In this document: one piece after another, positions 34,069 to 45,320 of the stretch | How the letters are laid out: every line of letters begins with the position of its first letter | Numbering within the stretch: the first letter of the stretch is position 1 | Origin: Bolinopsis microptera | Taxonomy: Eukaryota; Ctenophora; Tentaculata; Lobata; Bolinopsidae | Direction of reading: 5' to 3' | DNA length: 64,000 bases | Assembly (NCBI RefSeq): GCF_026151205.1 | Contig: NC_087075.1 | Span: 2,270,859-2,334,858 of the forward strand | The notes under the pieces: model-generated | Databases searched by the model: none | What the model was told of the DNA's origin: nothing | The model's input: only the letters and a program-made list of their open reading frames with translations | Made by a program: the position numbers and the translations under genes

Positions 34069-34130
34069 AGATTAAAACTTTCTTTCAAAGAATACTACTA
34101 GCTTCGTCCCTGTTACCACGGGCTTTCTAG

Positions 34131-34835
34131 TATTAGTAATAAACTAGTGCAATGATTGTATAAGTCACAATGTTAGAACTGTTTAACATAGAATAACTTA
34201 AAGTAAGACGATGTCGTTAGTTAACATCAAGACTATAAAATTGGCTGACATCCCAGCCCTTAGTACGCTATACTGTTATGTTTCAATTTGATGGCAGTCA
34301 TGTACGCATGAAAACGACGTATCTCGAGCCGATACTAGGCAAGTCACAAGTATGTCGTTGCGAGGTACAACATCGTTTCCATGTGCACTACCATCAATCT
34401 TAAGATTGATGCTTATTTACCTGGGGACCTCAGGCTATTATATTTATGTTCATAATTATAGAGATTAGGCGGAATGACTGAGCGCCGCCCAGTAAGACGC
34501 TCATCACCAACATTTCAATAATTAATATTAAATATATATTTCGAATATTACAATTTTTTGTAAAACAGAGATTTTAGTAGATTATTGATTTAAACCGAAA
34601 TTCGTTCATATATCTGGATAGAAGCGGGAAGGAGACTTTTTTGGAGTTTTTGCTGACACATGTGACAGTGATTAATAAATTCAGGTAGTTGATTAATTAA
34701 TCGTTTTCATGTGTCAGCAAACACTTTGCTTACCTCCCCACCAATATCTAGATATATTATCCTTTCACTATTCTAAACATTATTTAATCCTTACTTCAGA
34801 TCCTGAATCCTGATGTCTCATAGTACTTGAACGAT
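34131..34835. other. 5' flank of the 442-aa gene
   Basis: No coding sequence. Near-palindromic stretches (34420-34445 and TTGATTAATTAATCGTTTTC at 34688). An acceptor-like TTACTTCAG ends at 34799, 36 bases before the next ATG, so a 5'UTR intron or trans-splice site is possible. Confidence 0.4.
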
Positions 34836-36164
34836 ATGTCATCACTTGTTGCTGTTGGAGTAAGGTCAGGATTTCAAATAATACGGTATTACTTTTGTAA
34901 GGATCTAGAAAAAGGAGATTACACAAATGAGCAACTTCTCACTATATTTGAAAGCAAAATTGGTGCTATTTCAAAGGATCTAGAAGACCTAAAACTTCAA
35001 AAGCTTCGGTCTGCTACTTTCCTTTTGAGGTCTGGAGTTCAAATGTTTCATTCGAATGACTTTGAGGAAGCAAGAAGAAACTTTGACAAAGCCAAGATGG
35101 ACGCCATTGAAGCATTTTCAACTGCTCCATCTGTAGATTGGAGAGTGCTCTCAATTAAAATCGCTATTTGTTCACACATTTGGAGAAAAGCTGGCCTCCT
35201 ACTGGGTTGCTTATCAGTAAACTTTGTTTCAGTCCTGAAGCAAGTTTTACTGCACATTCATAGACTGCTTGATGATGATGGAATAAAAAGCAATATCAAA
35301 ACCCATGTCGGTGGGTCTTTTCTGTCCAACATCAATAAGTCAAAACGACTTGGGTTGATTAACACAGTTCTTGATATCGAAGAAAGCTCTAGAAAAGTGT
35401 TGTTTGATAACTTTTTGGAGATGTTACCCTCTTCTTATGTAACATATGATGGAGACTCGCGTGTTTCACTTCTTGAGCTCACTAGTAATAGACATGATTT
35501 AGTCCCCTTCTCACCAAGACAATGCTCACTTATTGAGCCCGTCCCAGCTATCAAATCATGGAGAAATGTCTCTTGTGAGATATCATTAGAAAGGAACGCT
35601 ACTCAAGAGATGGTATCCTGTGGTACAGACCATAATGGTGCTGATATTTACATCGCTGATCGCAAATGGATTGATTTACATAGCACAGTAAAAAGTCTCA
35701 TGGCATCTATTCAAAATTTTGAGATAAACAAAGAGAAAACTCTTCAGATGGTGAATAGTTCTCTCGATGAAAATGAAAATAGTAAAATAAAACAGTCTAA
35801 CTGTTTTGAGATTGTTTACATCTGTGTTAAAGTTTCTTACAAGTGCCCGATGGAAACTCCATCCTGTGTTTACATTTACCTTGACAATAAACAACAGCCA
35901 GGTTCATCATTTCACATGGCAGTTAAAAGTCGTGGAATGTCAGATCAAGAATACTCGGCTTCCTTTTATCGTGGAGATGAGCTTCTCAGAATACTGAATC
36001 AGGAGCTGAATTCTACTTCAATGCTCGATGTAAACCTTTTCGCTGCAAATTGTGATGTTGAAGTTAGAAATTTTGAACTTATTGTTCATTACAAGAGTAC
36101 TGAAATCAAAGCTTTTAAACTTGATGGATCGGATAACAATCAGTTAGCTATGAGCTGCACATAA
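34836..36164 (+). CDS. Unrecognised 442-aa protein with helical N-terminal half
   Basis: The first ATG in frame is at 34836 (MSSLVAVGVRSGFQII). The frame is open in a single exon of 442 codons with uniform coding character. Residues about 25-130 look helical and charged (ESKIGAISKDLEDLKLQKLR, then NDFEEARRNFDKAKMDAIEA). That arrangement, where a DLExLKxxKLRSA segment precedes a FEEARxxFxxAxxxAxEAF helix, resembles repeat-like, TPR-like helices in large lineage-specific families of cnidarians and other invertebrates; I cannot name one. The C-terminal half is mixed alpha/beta (CPMETPSCVYIYLDNK, LNSTSMLDVNLFAANCDVEV). There is no signal peptide or membrane segment, so it is probably cytosolic. 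An AATAAA lies only at 36528. Confidence 0.75.
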   Translation: MSSLVAVGVRSGFQIIRYYFCKDLEKGDYTNEQLLTIFESKIGAISKDLEDLKLQKLRSATFLLRSGVQMFHSNDFEEARRNFDKAKMDAIEAFSTAPSVDWRVLSIKIAICSHIWRKAGLLLGCLSVNFVSVLKQVLLHIHRLLDDDGIKSNIKTHVGGSFLSNINKSKRLGLINTVLDIEESSRKVLFDNFLEMLPSSYVTYDGDSRVSLLELTSNRHDLVPFSPRQCSLIEPVPAIKSWRNVSCEISLERNATQEMVSCGTDHNGADIYIADRKWIDLHSTVKSLMASIQNFEINKEKTLQMVNSSLDENENSKIKQSNCFEIVYICVKVSYKCPMETPSCVYIYLDNKQQPGSSFHMAVKSRGMSDQEYSASFYRGDELLRILNQELNSTSMLDVNLFAANCDVEVRNFELIVHYKSTEIKAFKLDGSDNNQLAMSCT

Positions 36165-36374
36165 GATAATAATAAGCTTATTCTAAAATTCACCGTAAAT
36201 TTTTTAGACTATTCCATAGCAAGTTTTGTTTTTGTACTCAATTTTAGCATATATTTGTTTTATCAAGATTCTCATGACATTGTTGGAATGTAATAATTGT
36301 TTGAAATGTAGATTGTAGAATATCATCTTTATTTTGGTTAATTTAGAAGAAAATGTGTTTAAATTTAACAACAC
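36165..36374. other. 3' flank, no gene
   Basis: AT-rich sequence after the stop codon, ending at a SINE fragment. Confidence 0.4.
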
Positions 36375-36437
36375 AACAAGATACAACATGGGCAGGTCTC
36401 TCCCGAACACTGGGATGGCCTGAGGTGCTTATCAGTA
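36375..36437 (-). mobile_element. SINE fragment, 3' end only
   Basis: AACAAGATACAACATGGGCA, then CTGGGATGGCCTGAGGTGCT, matches the tail region of the SINE at 3781-4056. The tRNA head is missing, as expected from 5' truncation during insertion. Confidence 0.85.
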
Positions 36438-36575
36438 ACAAATTATATAGTTTAGGAAATTTTGTTTCTTAACAATTTGGGAAATTCTTCATAAAATAGA
36501 ACTTTAAATAATGTTGTTGATATCCAGAATAAAGATTTGAATATTTTTTGTACAGTTATATTAACATTTGTTACA

Positions 36576-36905
36576 CTAAGGCTCATGGTTGAGGTGGACG
36601 ATTGCCCTAGGATTGATAAAGAGATAGAAATCACTACTACATGGGGATTTCCTGAGTCCATTGATCCAGATACCGTTATAGGTAAGCCATTTGCAGAAAT
36701 CTTCAGACCAATCTTCTCTGCATAATGACATAGCGGAATTCAGGGCCTCTATGACGAGGGGTGGTGTTAGAGAATCATAGAGGGCCTTAAAGTCGTAGGT
36801 AAATGATCTGAAGCCTTTCTTCTGTACTGGGGAATGTTCACTATCCACGAAATCCAACCATTGAAGGGCATCAGTGCTATCAGTCAAAAGGTCAGAGCAG
36901 AAATC
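36576..36905 (-). pseudogene. Reverse-transcriptase fragment
   Basis: The minus strand reads LLTDSTDALQWLDFV, SPVQKKGFRSFTYDFKALYD, then SLTPPLVIEALNSAMSLCRE and DWSEDFCKWL. The FTYDFKALYDSL block fits reverse-transcriptase motif A with its catalytic Asp, followed by the helix seen in retroelement RTs. The downstream motifs (B and the xxDD box) are absent, so it is a short remnant. I cannot say whether it comes from a Penelope-like or another retroelement group. Confidence 0.55.
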
Positions 36906-39900
36906 TTTTTTTAGCTCTTAGATAATGCTTTTAAGCAAACTAGATATCCCAATCAATGACCATCATAGTATTTCTCTAACCGATAGCCCAAGGCATAAAA
37001 GGCGGCCCTACACAACATATCAAGATTAAAAGTATAAAAATATTGACTTGACATTTGCTAAACTCTTTGCAGAGTGGTCAAAAACTGAAATGACACGTTT
37101 CACAATTTCATTACTTCCTGTACGGAGAAGCAGGTTCCCAATAGCCAGTTTATTAGAGTTATCGCCTGACATTGTATACTTCTTGTACAGTTACACACGT
37201 TGTACACAAGGTTAGCACACAGTAATACCGTTTTATCAATAGAGGTAAGATAGCTGCGGAATGTACAACCAAAGCAATTAGCAATAAGGAAAAAAAAGTT
37301 GTAGGGTTTAATTTTATTATGATGTCCTATTATGCATCATATAATGGGTTCGAAATGATACCACCATACCCACATAAGTCCACATATCAGAACAAGTCAG
37401 TTTACACGGCCACAAAGACTTTCAAATCAGACAGTACCAGTCCTGCTTGAGTTTATCGGCTCTATATCAGATTTGTCCTAGTTTGTTGGTCAGCTACTGT
37501 CAGAATAAAGTTGGATGATGATTAATCACTCTACACTCGACTGTCACGTGACTTTTTTAACCCGTTCTCTAGCTGGCCCTGAACGACTATTCGAAACCTT
37601 AACCCTCTTATCTGATCACAACCCTAACCCTAACCCAATCCCTAACAAAAGCATATGCTGAAACCCTAACCCTAACGAGAAATTAGACTAACTTCCTTAT
37701 ACGGTCATATCACGTGATCGAGACAGTTTTTCGCCAATATCTCGTCAGGGGAGCATTTTAACTCTATGTCATGGGGGGTTATTCGGAATCAGCGTCCGAA
37801 AATACATCGATTGAAATTGGTCTCAACTGTCGGGGGCCCTTTTAGAACAATCTCGAAGATCGACTGTAGAGTGATTTAGCACGATCGAATAAAGTTCACG
37901 ACCCCCCACCCCGGACACCCCTCGCAAAGACAAATACTATAAACATCCTGACTCATACTGATGTAATCTAGCAGTGTGGCTAGAACTATGCCAACTATAA
38001 TTGATAGGTGAACGGAAGACACGATGGCAACCGTTGAGCTTTTACTCTCCTGTTCTTCTAAAAATCCGCTCCATCGATCACTTTCTACTTTCATTATTTA
38101 ATTCCGGAGTACTCCTTATTGATATTGGTTTAGCTGATAGACTCGCAGTCCCTATAGCCGTATACTTGTCCGAGCAGTTTATCAGAGAAACAGGTAACAT
38201 TGCATAGTTAGTGTGTGTCACTGATAAAATCAGTAATATTTACGGCAGATGCCAGATCCTGTAATAAAACGGAATCATAGCATATGTTTTTATAGATTAC
38301 ATCGGCTACGCTGAAATTTGCTTCGCACACACCACACACATTAGTACATTCCATTGATATAGATACTCGCTTAACTCGCACGTGTGCGCGGCTCTGATCA
38401 CGCCACAGTTATTTGGCAAATATCATATTAGAGACACACCGAATTATAGACCAAAATGTGGCAAAGTTTCATATAAATCACACTTCCTTCAGCATTCGTT
38501 ACAAAATTTGAGTGCGCATCACAGGAACTTCCAGATTTTTCTCAGTGTATAATACGTTGCGTGAATTGTCGAGGTGTACTGGTACAGACAGATTCGTCTG
38601 CAAAATTCGATCTGCCGACACGCAAAGCTTACAAAAGATTTTTGACCTTTTTGAGTCCTATTAGGTGCACTTTATGGCTGACCAACTTTTCCAAACTTTT
38701 CCACTTGTCTTAAGGCCACTTTTTGCCACTTTTTGCCACTTTTCCACTTTTCTTGTTTGTCGAATATCTTAAGTTGTGAACATCTTTAAAGGTTGCAGAT
38801 TAATCGAGGGTGTTCATTTTATCAGGAAGACAATCTTACGTCAGATAATCAGTTAATTGGATAATTATCAATTACGTAGCTAATTAGCAAATTAGCTAAT
38901 TAGCAAAAATTTAAAAACTTTTTGACTCAAAATGATTGGAATAGCTTAAAACACGGAGAAAAGTAGTTTTTAGTAATCAATTACTAAGTCAAAGGGCTGA
39001 AACTGAAAAACGTTAACCACAGGATATTACTATTAGAGTTTCATAATTAATTACAGTACATCCTTATCGATTTTCACAGAAACTGCACCAAAGGCACATT
39101 TAAGATCGAACCGATAGCCTGCTGTGCTATTGATGCTTTAATGCTTTTCATACAAGGTTACAACAACGTCTTCATGTTATGTATATCCTCAATAAATGTA
39201 AAAGTAGTGTTGTAATTAGTTTAAAACTATCATTTTATTGATTTCAATGATGAATCAGTGGAGTTAAGATAATCGCATAATATGTATTAAATAAAACCTC
39301 TCTGTACCGTCAATTGTGTTAATCTGAACCGGCTTACCTGGATTACCATCTACCTCTTCTTTTCCTCAACAATCAGACCGAGTTGTGCAAGAAATGTGAT
39401 TTATGATAGCTCATAATAATTACATCACCCACCGAATGCGAAATGAGTCATATCGCATTTGGTGGGTAAATAATATCGAGCTGTTTTCGATCACACTATC
39501 ACAATAAGACACAATAGCATGCAAGTCATCCCACATATTAAGTCATATCTGGGATATCATTAGTATTACAGCTATTAAAATCCCAAACGATGTTTTTACG
39601 CTAAATATATAAACTACATATTAAAGAATGGCTATGCTATAATATACTAATATACACCAGATACACAACATTTTACTAGCTCTAAATTCTAATATTATTC
39701 AGATACACCAGACTTTATTAGTATTTATATTGTTACGATACACCAGACTTTATGTTGGATTTTTATTAAGCTATTAATATAAAAGAAATCCTTTTGGGTA
39801 TGCTTAAACAAATCTTTACGTATCATCTAATGTGGCTTAATATATTTCAGGAGACCGAAGAAATCCAAAGATAGAGCCAATAAAGACAGTCAGAGGACCA
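36906..39900. other. No gene recognised; contains telomere-like repeats
   Basis: Mostly AT-rich and stop-dense. Small frames around 37.9-38.2 kb (one predicts a membrane segment) lack support. A TGCCACTTTT tandem lies at 38701-38745 and AATTAGC repeats at 38876-38905. Interstitial telomere-like repeats are listed separately. Confidence 0.45.
37616..37680. repeat. Interstitial telomere-like (CCCTAA) repeats
   Basis: AACCCTAACCCTAACCC followed by AATCCCTAAC and, 20 bases on, AACCCTAACCCTAACG. Five full and two variant units of the animal telomere hexamer, strand CCCTAA. Short internal tracts can arise at repaired breaks. Confidence 0.85.
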
Positions 39901-40002
39901 ATTTTATGAACCTTAACAGAAAAAGGCCGAGCTGGATGAACAGATATTGCTCCGCAGCTCGTTTCCTGGACCTTACTTCATAAAAGTATCCCCATCCGAA
40001 CC

Positions 40003-40590
40003 TACAGCAGAACCTCAACTTCCAGCAGAACCTAAACATTCGCTTCGTCTGAACCTCAACCTCCAGCATAACCCAAACCTTCGTCTGAACTTCAACCTCC
40101 AACAGAACCCAAACCTTAGTCTAAACCTCAACCTCCAACAGAACCCAAACCTTAGTCTAAACCTCAACCTCCAACAGAACCCAAACCTTAGTCTAAACCT
40201 CAACCTCCAGCAGAACCCAAACCTTAGTCTAAACCTCAACCTCCAACAGAACCCAAACCTTAGTCTAAACCTCAACCTCCAGCAGAACCGAAACATTAGT
40301 CTAAACCTCAACCTCCAACAGAACCCAAACCTTAGTCTAAACCTCAACCTCCAACAGAACCCAAACCTTAGTCTAAACCTCAACTTCCAGCAGAACCTAA
40401 ACATTCGCTTCGTCTGAACCTCAACCTCCAGCATAACCCAAACCTTCGTCTGAACTTCAACCTCCAACAGAACCCAAACCTTAGTCTAAACCTCAACCTC
40501 CAACAGAACCCAAACCTTAGTCTAAACCTCAACCTCCAGCAGAACCCAAACATTAGTCTGAACATCAACCTCCAACAGAACCCAAAATAT
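40003..40590. repeat. 36-bp minisatellite (NLQQNPNLSLNL on the plus strand)
   Basis: Tandem units of 36 bp, e.g. CTCAACCTCCAACAGAACCC plus AAACCTTAGTCTAAAC, about 16 copies. The length is a multiple of three, so a 12-residue repeat is encoded and both strands stay open for long stretches. The variant block with CTAAACATTCGCTTCGTCTG at 40034 recurs at 40397, showing a higher-order duplication of about 363 bp. A plus frame from 39947 stops at 40417. I treat it as satellite DNA rather than a proven protein. Confidence 0.88.
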
Positions 40591-40599
40591 AACGAGCTT

Positions 40600-41480
40600 A
40601 TGGGGTGTGACAAGCGGCTTACAGTAAAGAAGGTGAGAGGAATTGCGCAGCGATCTAAAGAGAATGAGTTAGAAGAGCTTTGGAATCTAAAAGTGGAGTC
40701 GCTTTTCTTTGACGGGAGAAAGCATAAATTAGGTATGCCTCTTCTTTTTGTTGTTAATTTCATAGATTTTCCTTTTGGCAACTAAACGCTTTCAAAATAA
40801 ATATGGGATTTCGAGTCGAATATCAAAGCCGATCGATCAAATGTGATTTTAGGTATAACATTTTGATAACTTATAATTTTTTTGGTTGCTTGGTGTAAAA
40901 ATGTAAATGAGGTAAAAGTGTTTATCTAACCAGGTACGTTAGCCTTGGATCAACACAAGATTAGACAGAAGGTTACTGAGAAACACGACCCTTGTAACGC
41001 AGCCATCTGGTCGTTACCTTGGATTTGCAGCCACGGAGAATGAAACCGGTAAGTTTTTCATCAACATTAAAGTCAATTAAATCAAAATAATCTGTAAAAT
41101 TGCTCGTAAAAATTCTACTTAACTCTAAAAAACTATTTCAAATGTTTGCTCAGTTTTCCACTTTCAGTTACTGCCACCTTGACCGCATTGTAAGGAGGTA
41201 GGGATCGACACACCGCCAATTAGATCTTGTGGCTGTGACGCGACTAACGTCAACGCCGGACCTCACCGGTCACAATGGGATTATATCCCTCTTGGAGAAG
41301 AATCTTGGACGGGAATTGCAAAGATGTATTTGCTGCCTTCACAGGATAGAACTGCCATTCAGGCCCTTATTCATTGCATTTGATGGAAAGACTTCTGGCC
41401 CCAACTCGTTTACTGACGTTATCGGAAATCTTCTCAGGACAATTACCGTTCAGTCAACGCGGCATTTCTGTCTTCTCTAG
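40600..41480 (+). pseudogene. Degenerate transposase-like gene (FFDGRK / HNGII family)
   Basis: Pieces in order: KENELEELWNLKVESLFFDG with RKHKL before a GTATGC donor-like site; an acceptor-like CCAG at 40932, then RQKVTEKHDPCNA and, one frame over, PSGRYLGFAATENETG before GTAAGT; then CGCDATNVNAG and, one frame over, GHNGIISLLEKNLGRELQ, followed by CLHRIELPFRPLFIAFDGKT and SGPNSFTDVIG. The blocks SLFFDGRKxK, GCDxTNVNxG, HNGIIxLLE and CLHxxELPxRxLF are typical of a transposon-encoded protein family abundant in Hydra and other invertebrates. At least two frameshifts and stops show decay. Possible intron sites are noted but unproven. Confidence 0.65.
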
Positions 41481-42663
41481 GGACATATAACATATTATAT
41501 TGTGAAGAAGGCAGAAGCTGGGTTGAGATCTACGACTGTATATGTCAAGATTGCTCCCAAACTTTAGGAAATTATTTACTTTTAGTTATATTATCAATTT
41601 TTACTTACCGCTTCATTTGAATATCAAGTATAGAAGCTCAGTTGTTAATGGTGTAGGTAATTGTTTGAGGAAGTAACATTGGTCAGGAATCGGGTTAAGG
41701 GTAAAGTTGACAGGGAAATTTGTATAGAAGTTTCAGGAAATAATTCTTATTTTGCACACTCCCGTAACATTCTAATTGCCATGTTTATAGCTGAAGATTG
41801 TTCTATTATTAGAAAATAGGCTATAGATGGTAGTTGGGTATATTTTAATTGTTTTGGTAATAATGTGTAAGTAACTGAGCCGCCTACTTTAAAGGGATTA
41901 GATTTAAATCTTCAATTGTTTCAGAACCAATTACTTCTGGGCTGCCCTGTAAAAATTAAACGGGCGTATAGGTTGTCTCGGCAAAGCCTCCTTAAATTAT
42001 TGATAGACGATCTTAAGGCGAACCTTTTGTAGTTTTTTGCACATTTCACGGTGTGAAGATGTTTTTTACCACGGTAAATTCGGTACACATAGTCAAGTTC
42101 GACACGTACAACTGTAGTTCGACAAACCCTAAGGTTGGACTTTGTCAAACGAAAGTGCTCTACCTGGACTAATTCTACAGGAGAACTTCGACTATCAAAC
42201 TTTAGTTTTGAATCTCCGGTCTCCAACAACGATCCTTTATGAGCTTGAAATCTATTCGTATGTTTTTTTTTCGCTTGTCTCATGCTGCCCAATGATGTTA
42301 GAATTGTAGATTTAACTGAGAGATAAACGACTAATATAGGCGTGATACCTCTTATTTCGTTTTAAAGATCTAGATTGTAGAGTATGCTATATAAATATCT
42401 ACCACATACCACTTTTTATGTTATCACAAACGACAAGTAACAGAGTACCCGTCTAGAGATTTGGCTAGACCGGAAACAGAATGATATCAGTCTATTTTCC
42501 TGTTATCATGCCCTTTAATAGTTTTACCCGATATGGAACCAAATATTAACTTTGAAACTTCTTCAAAAACATAGTTCTTTGAAGCCCTGACGTATGTAAT
42601 ATTGTTAGTTTATTATATAGATGAATTTTAGTTCTGTTACGTATTAGGTATGTATTATTCTTA
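41481..42663. other. No gene recognised
   Basis: A minus-strand open stretch at 41921-42292 is lysine/arginine-rich but matches nothing I know and has no neighbour of its kind. CAACGATCC at 42226 and the following bases resemble 6789-6858, so part is a dispersed repeat. Confidence 0.4.
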
Positions 42664-44273
42664 GGATACCAATAATACAAATTTGAATTATGTGGTTAGT
42701 TTGGAAGCTGTTGAGATAGCTGCTAAAGCTTTGAAGAATGGTAGAGCCACTGGGCCTGATTAAATCCCAAGTGAATTGATTAAGTATGCAAACAGAAGTG
42801 TATTTCAGAAATATGCAGACTGTATAAATACCGCATTTGAAACAAACACCACCATAACATCTATTGGAAAAGGCAACATTACTCAACTCCAAAAGCCTAA
42901 GAAACCACTTGGTCCAGCAGCAAACATCAGACCTCTCACCCTCTCAAACTGCTCCAGAAAATTACTGTCAATGATTACCCTAAAACGTATCCAAGGCAAG
43001 CTAGATCAGTACACCGGTCCTACACAAAGTGCTTACAAGAGAGGTAGAAGTTGTGGCGATATAATTTGGTCTCAACGTATGCTAACCTCAGTGGTACTTA
43101 GAAAGCATTGGAGCTACCACAGAATGAGTATAGACATGTCAAGTGCCTTTGACACCATCAGCAGAGAAACAGTACTCAATGTTCTTGAAGATGCTGGCTG
43201 TACTAGTGATGAAATTAGGATGGTACGGCTCCTACTATCAAACACAGTGTTGAAAGTAAAAGTCAATAATACTGTATCAATTGAGTTCCAAAGCACAACT
43301 GGAGCATTTCAAGGAGATGCACTATCAGGTAATCTATTTACTGTTGTTGAAGCCGCTGCACTTATTCACCTCAGATCTGTACTCTCCCAAGTATCATCAA
43401 CACCTTACCCAGTGAATCATCCAATCCCTAATCCTCCTATCTCAGAAGAATTCATGCCACTCGAAACAGGATACTCTGATGATATTGACTTTAATAACAC
43501 TGAACTTGCTCCACTCAAAGAAATGCTTCCTATCGCTAAAGATATATTCCAGCAGTGGGACCTTCATATCAATTCTTCCAAGACTGAATTTGTCCATTTT
43601 TATTTAGCAGATCCTAAACCCACTGTTAAACGCAAGGTGATTGTTGGAAAAGTGTATAGAGGTGATGAAGAGTGGCGCTCTAACAAAACTTTAGGATCGT
43701 TGATGTGCACTGTTAAGGATATCAAGAATCGAATATTCCTTGGTAATGTTGCCTTTAGTAAATTTCAGAAAGTTTGGATGAAGAGCAAGATTCAGTCCAA
43801 AGGAAGATCAAAATCTACGAGGCACAAGTAGTCTCTATTCTACTCTACAACTGCAACTCCTGGGCTGCACCACTAGCTTCGTTAAATGAACTTGATATTG
43901 CTCATCGCAAACACCTCCGAAGAATCTCAACATCAGATGGCCTACTGGGGTTATTTCTAATGAGGCACTCTATGCTCGTTGTTATGTCACTCCCTTGTCT
44001 GTGAGAGTCTCTAAGTTTCGATGGAGAATGTTAGGACATATCTTAAGAGGACAGGAAGACTCACCAGCATACACCTCTATGTTATTTGCTATAAATTCTG
44101 ATATTTTTATGGAAGGGAGACGGGGTAGACCATGTTTAAACTTATTAGATGTTATTAGAAAAGACTTGACTAGTAGAAATCTTGATATTAGACTTAAGAA
44201 TTTGACTGATTTCGAAGACCTTAGATTTTTAGCTTTAGATAGGGAGGAGTGGAAGAAGTTAGAAGATGGTTGA
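42664..44273 (+). pseudogene. LINE reverse transcriptase with YSDD box, broken
   Basis: The frame opens at DTNNTNLNYVVSLEAVEIAA, ALKNGRATGPD, a nonsense TAA at 42761 where GPDKIP would be expected, then IPSELIKYA. RT motifs: RPLTLSNCSRKLLSMI, TQSAYKRGRSCGDII, SIDMSSAFDTISRE (motif A), TTGAFQGDALSGNLF (motif B) and TGYSDDIDF (motif C, YSDD in place of the usual YADD/FADD). Frameshifts near 43785 and 43950 follow. The last frame has FRWRMLGHILRG and a GRRGRPCLNLLDVIRKDL block to a stop at 44271. The C-terminal GRP block resembles RTE-type ends. It is non-functional. The endonuclease part is missing. Confidence 0.85.
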
Positions 44274-44744
44274 TGTTTTTGTTTTCTTTTTTATGCGTTT
44301 TGATATCTATAAGGTGCCTAGGATGCTCTTTTAAAGAGATATTTCGTACTTTGAAAGATTTACTACTACTAGTTTGGAAGCTCCATTCTGTAAATATTGT
44401 GACTAAAATTATGGCTTTTAACTGATTTAATAGTCTCAATACCAAGACTTAAGTTTTTATACAGTAAAGCCCAGGGTCCCCATGTAAGCAAGTAAAAATA
44501 ATTGATTAAGAAAGTGCTGCAAGATAAAAATTTAAAAAGCCAGAGCCCAGAGATAAGCTCTTTGTCAACATAGCGATCACATCATCAAAAAAGTTAACAC
44601 ACAACATCAAATAGTCTGGAACTTTCTGAATGTGACTTTGTAGTGCACGCAGTAACTATTTAGCACTGAGATTATCGCTTCGCGCACGCGAGTTCTTCTC
44701 GTACAGTTGCACCTGAGATTTCTCGCGATGCTCGCAAATTACTT
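44274..44744. other. Presumed LINE 3' flank, no gene
   Basis: No coding sequence; the LINE's 3' limit was not resolved. Confidence 0.35.
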
Positions 44745-45320
44745 GACACCCACCATAGTGAAACGACCGTGGGGGTCGCAACGTGATACAACGTTTGACT
44801 ACACATGGCAGCGTTTGATCGAAAACCTGGTTTCAATTCCCCCTGTGGCTAGAGGGCTCTGGTTAGAGCAATAATTCAACCGTGTAGCAATTTTTGTTTA
44901 AAATGCTGCACGGCACTTATTTGCTGCGCCTGTTTTTTTGTTGCTCTTGCAAAGTTTTATTTTTTGTTCTATAATTTTCATTGACAAACGCTGCAACACC
45001 TTTTGATTGTTGATCGCGCGCGAAGCGCGTGCGGCCGGCCGGCGTGCACGCTTTGCGTGCACGAGAGGTATACAACGTGTAGCAAAATTTTCACAGTTTC
45101 AGTTATTTTAAAATAATTGTTACGGCATCGTAATTTACTAAGCAGCGCTTCCTGTAATTCCGCCGAATTTCTATTCGTAGGATATGTGTTTAAGAACATG
45201 GTAGCCTTTGTACATTACGTCTCCCATTGTCGTTTCACTAAGTCGTTTCTACGATATGCGATACAGGTTGAGCCGCTCACTTGTGCGCGGCGGGTCATAA
45301 AACATATGACAAGATACAAG
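44745..45320. repeat. Element with inverted GTGAAACGACC arms and GC hairpins
   Basis: ATAGTGAAACGACCGTGGGG (44756) is inverted relative to TTGTCGTTTCACTA at 45227. The right part up to 45310 (GATACAGG, GAGCCGC, GTGCGCGGCGGGTCATA) repeats the left part of the 535-bp segments at 3.3 and 7.1 kb. Two GC hairpins with GAA or TTT loops lie at 45015-45031 and 45044-45062. Confidence 0.65.

Larger units (their letters stand above)
30169..34130 (+). mobile_element. Helitron-like repeat copy split by a LINE
   Basis: The left part (30169-30425) starts TCTCTACTATAATTC after an A and runs to TTTTTTGATGAGATT. The right part (34069-34130) starts AGATTAAAACTTTC and ends with the hairpin CCCTGTTACCACGGG and CTTTCTAG before T. 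Together they match the intact copy at 22966-23277 (read on the other strand) across the break. The LINE at 30426-34068 therefore entered an existing copy. Confidence 0.8.

Noticed and set aside
37876-38207. Small membrane protein on either strand
   Set aside because: Short frames on both strands, one with a hydrophobic segment, but no supporting exon borders or homology.
41921-42292. Minus-strand basic protein of 123 codons
   Set aside because: No recognisable motif, no splice context, and overlaps a stretch similar to a dispersed repeat.
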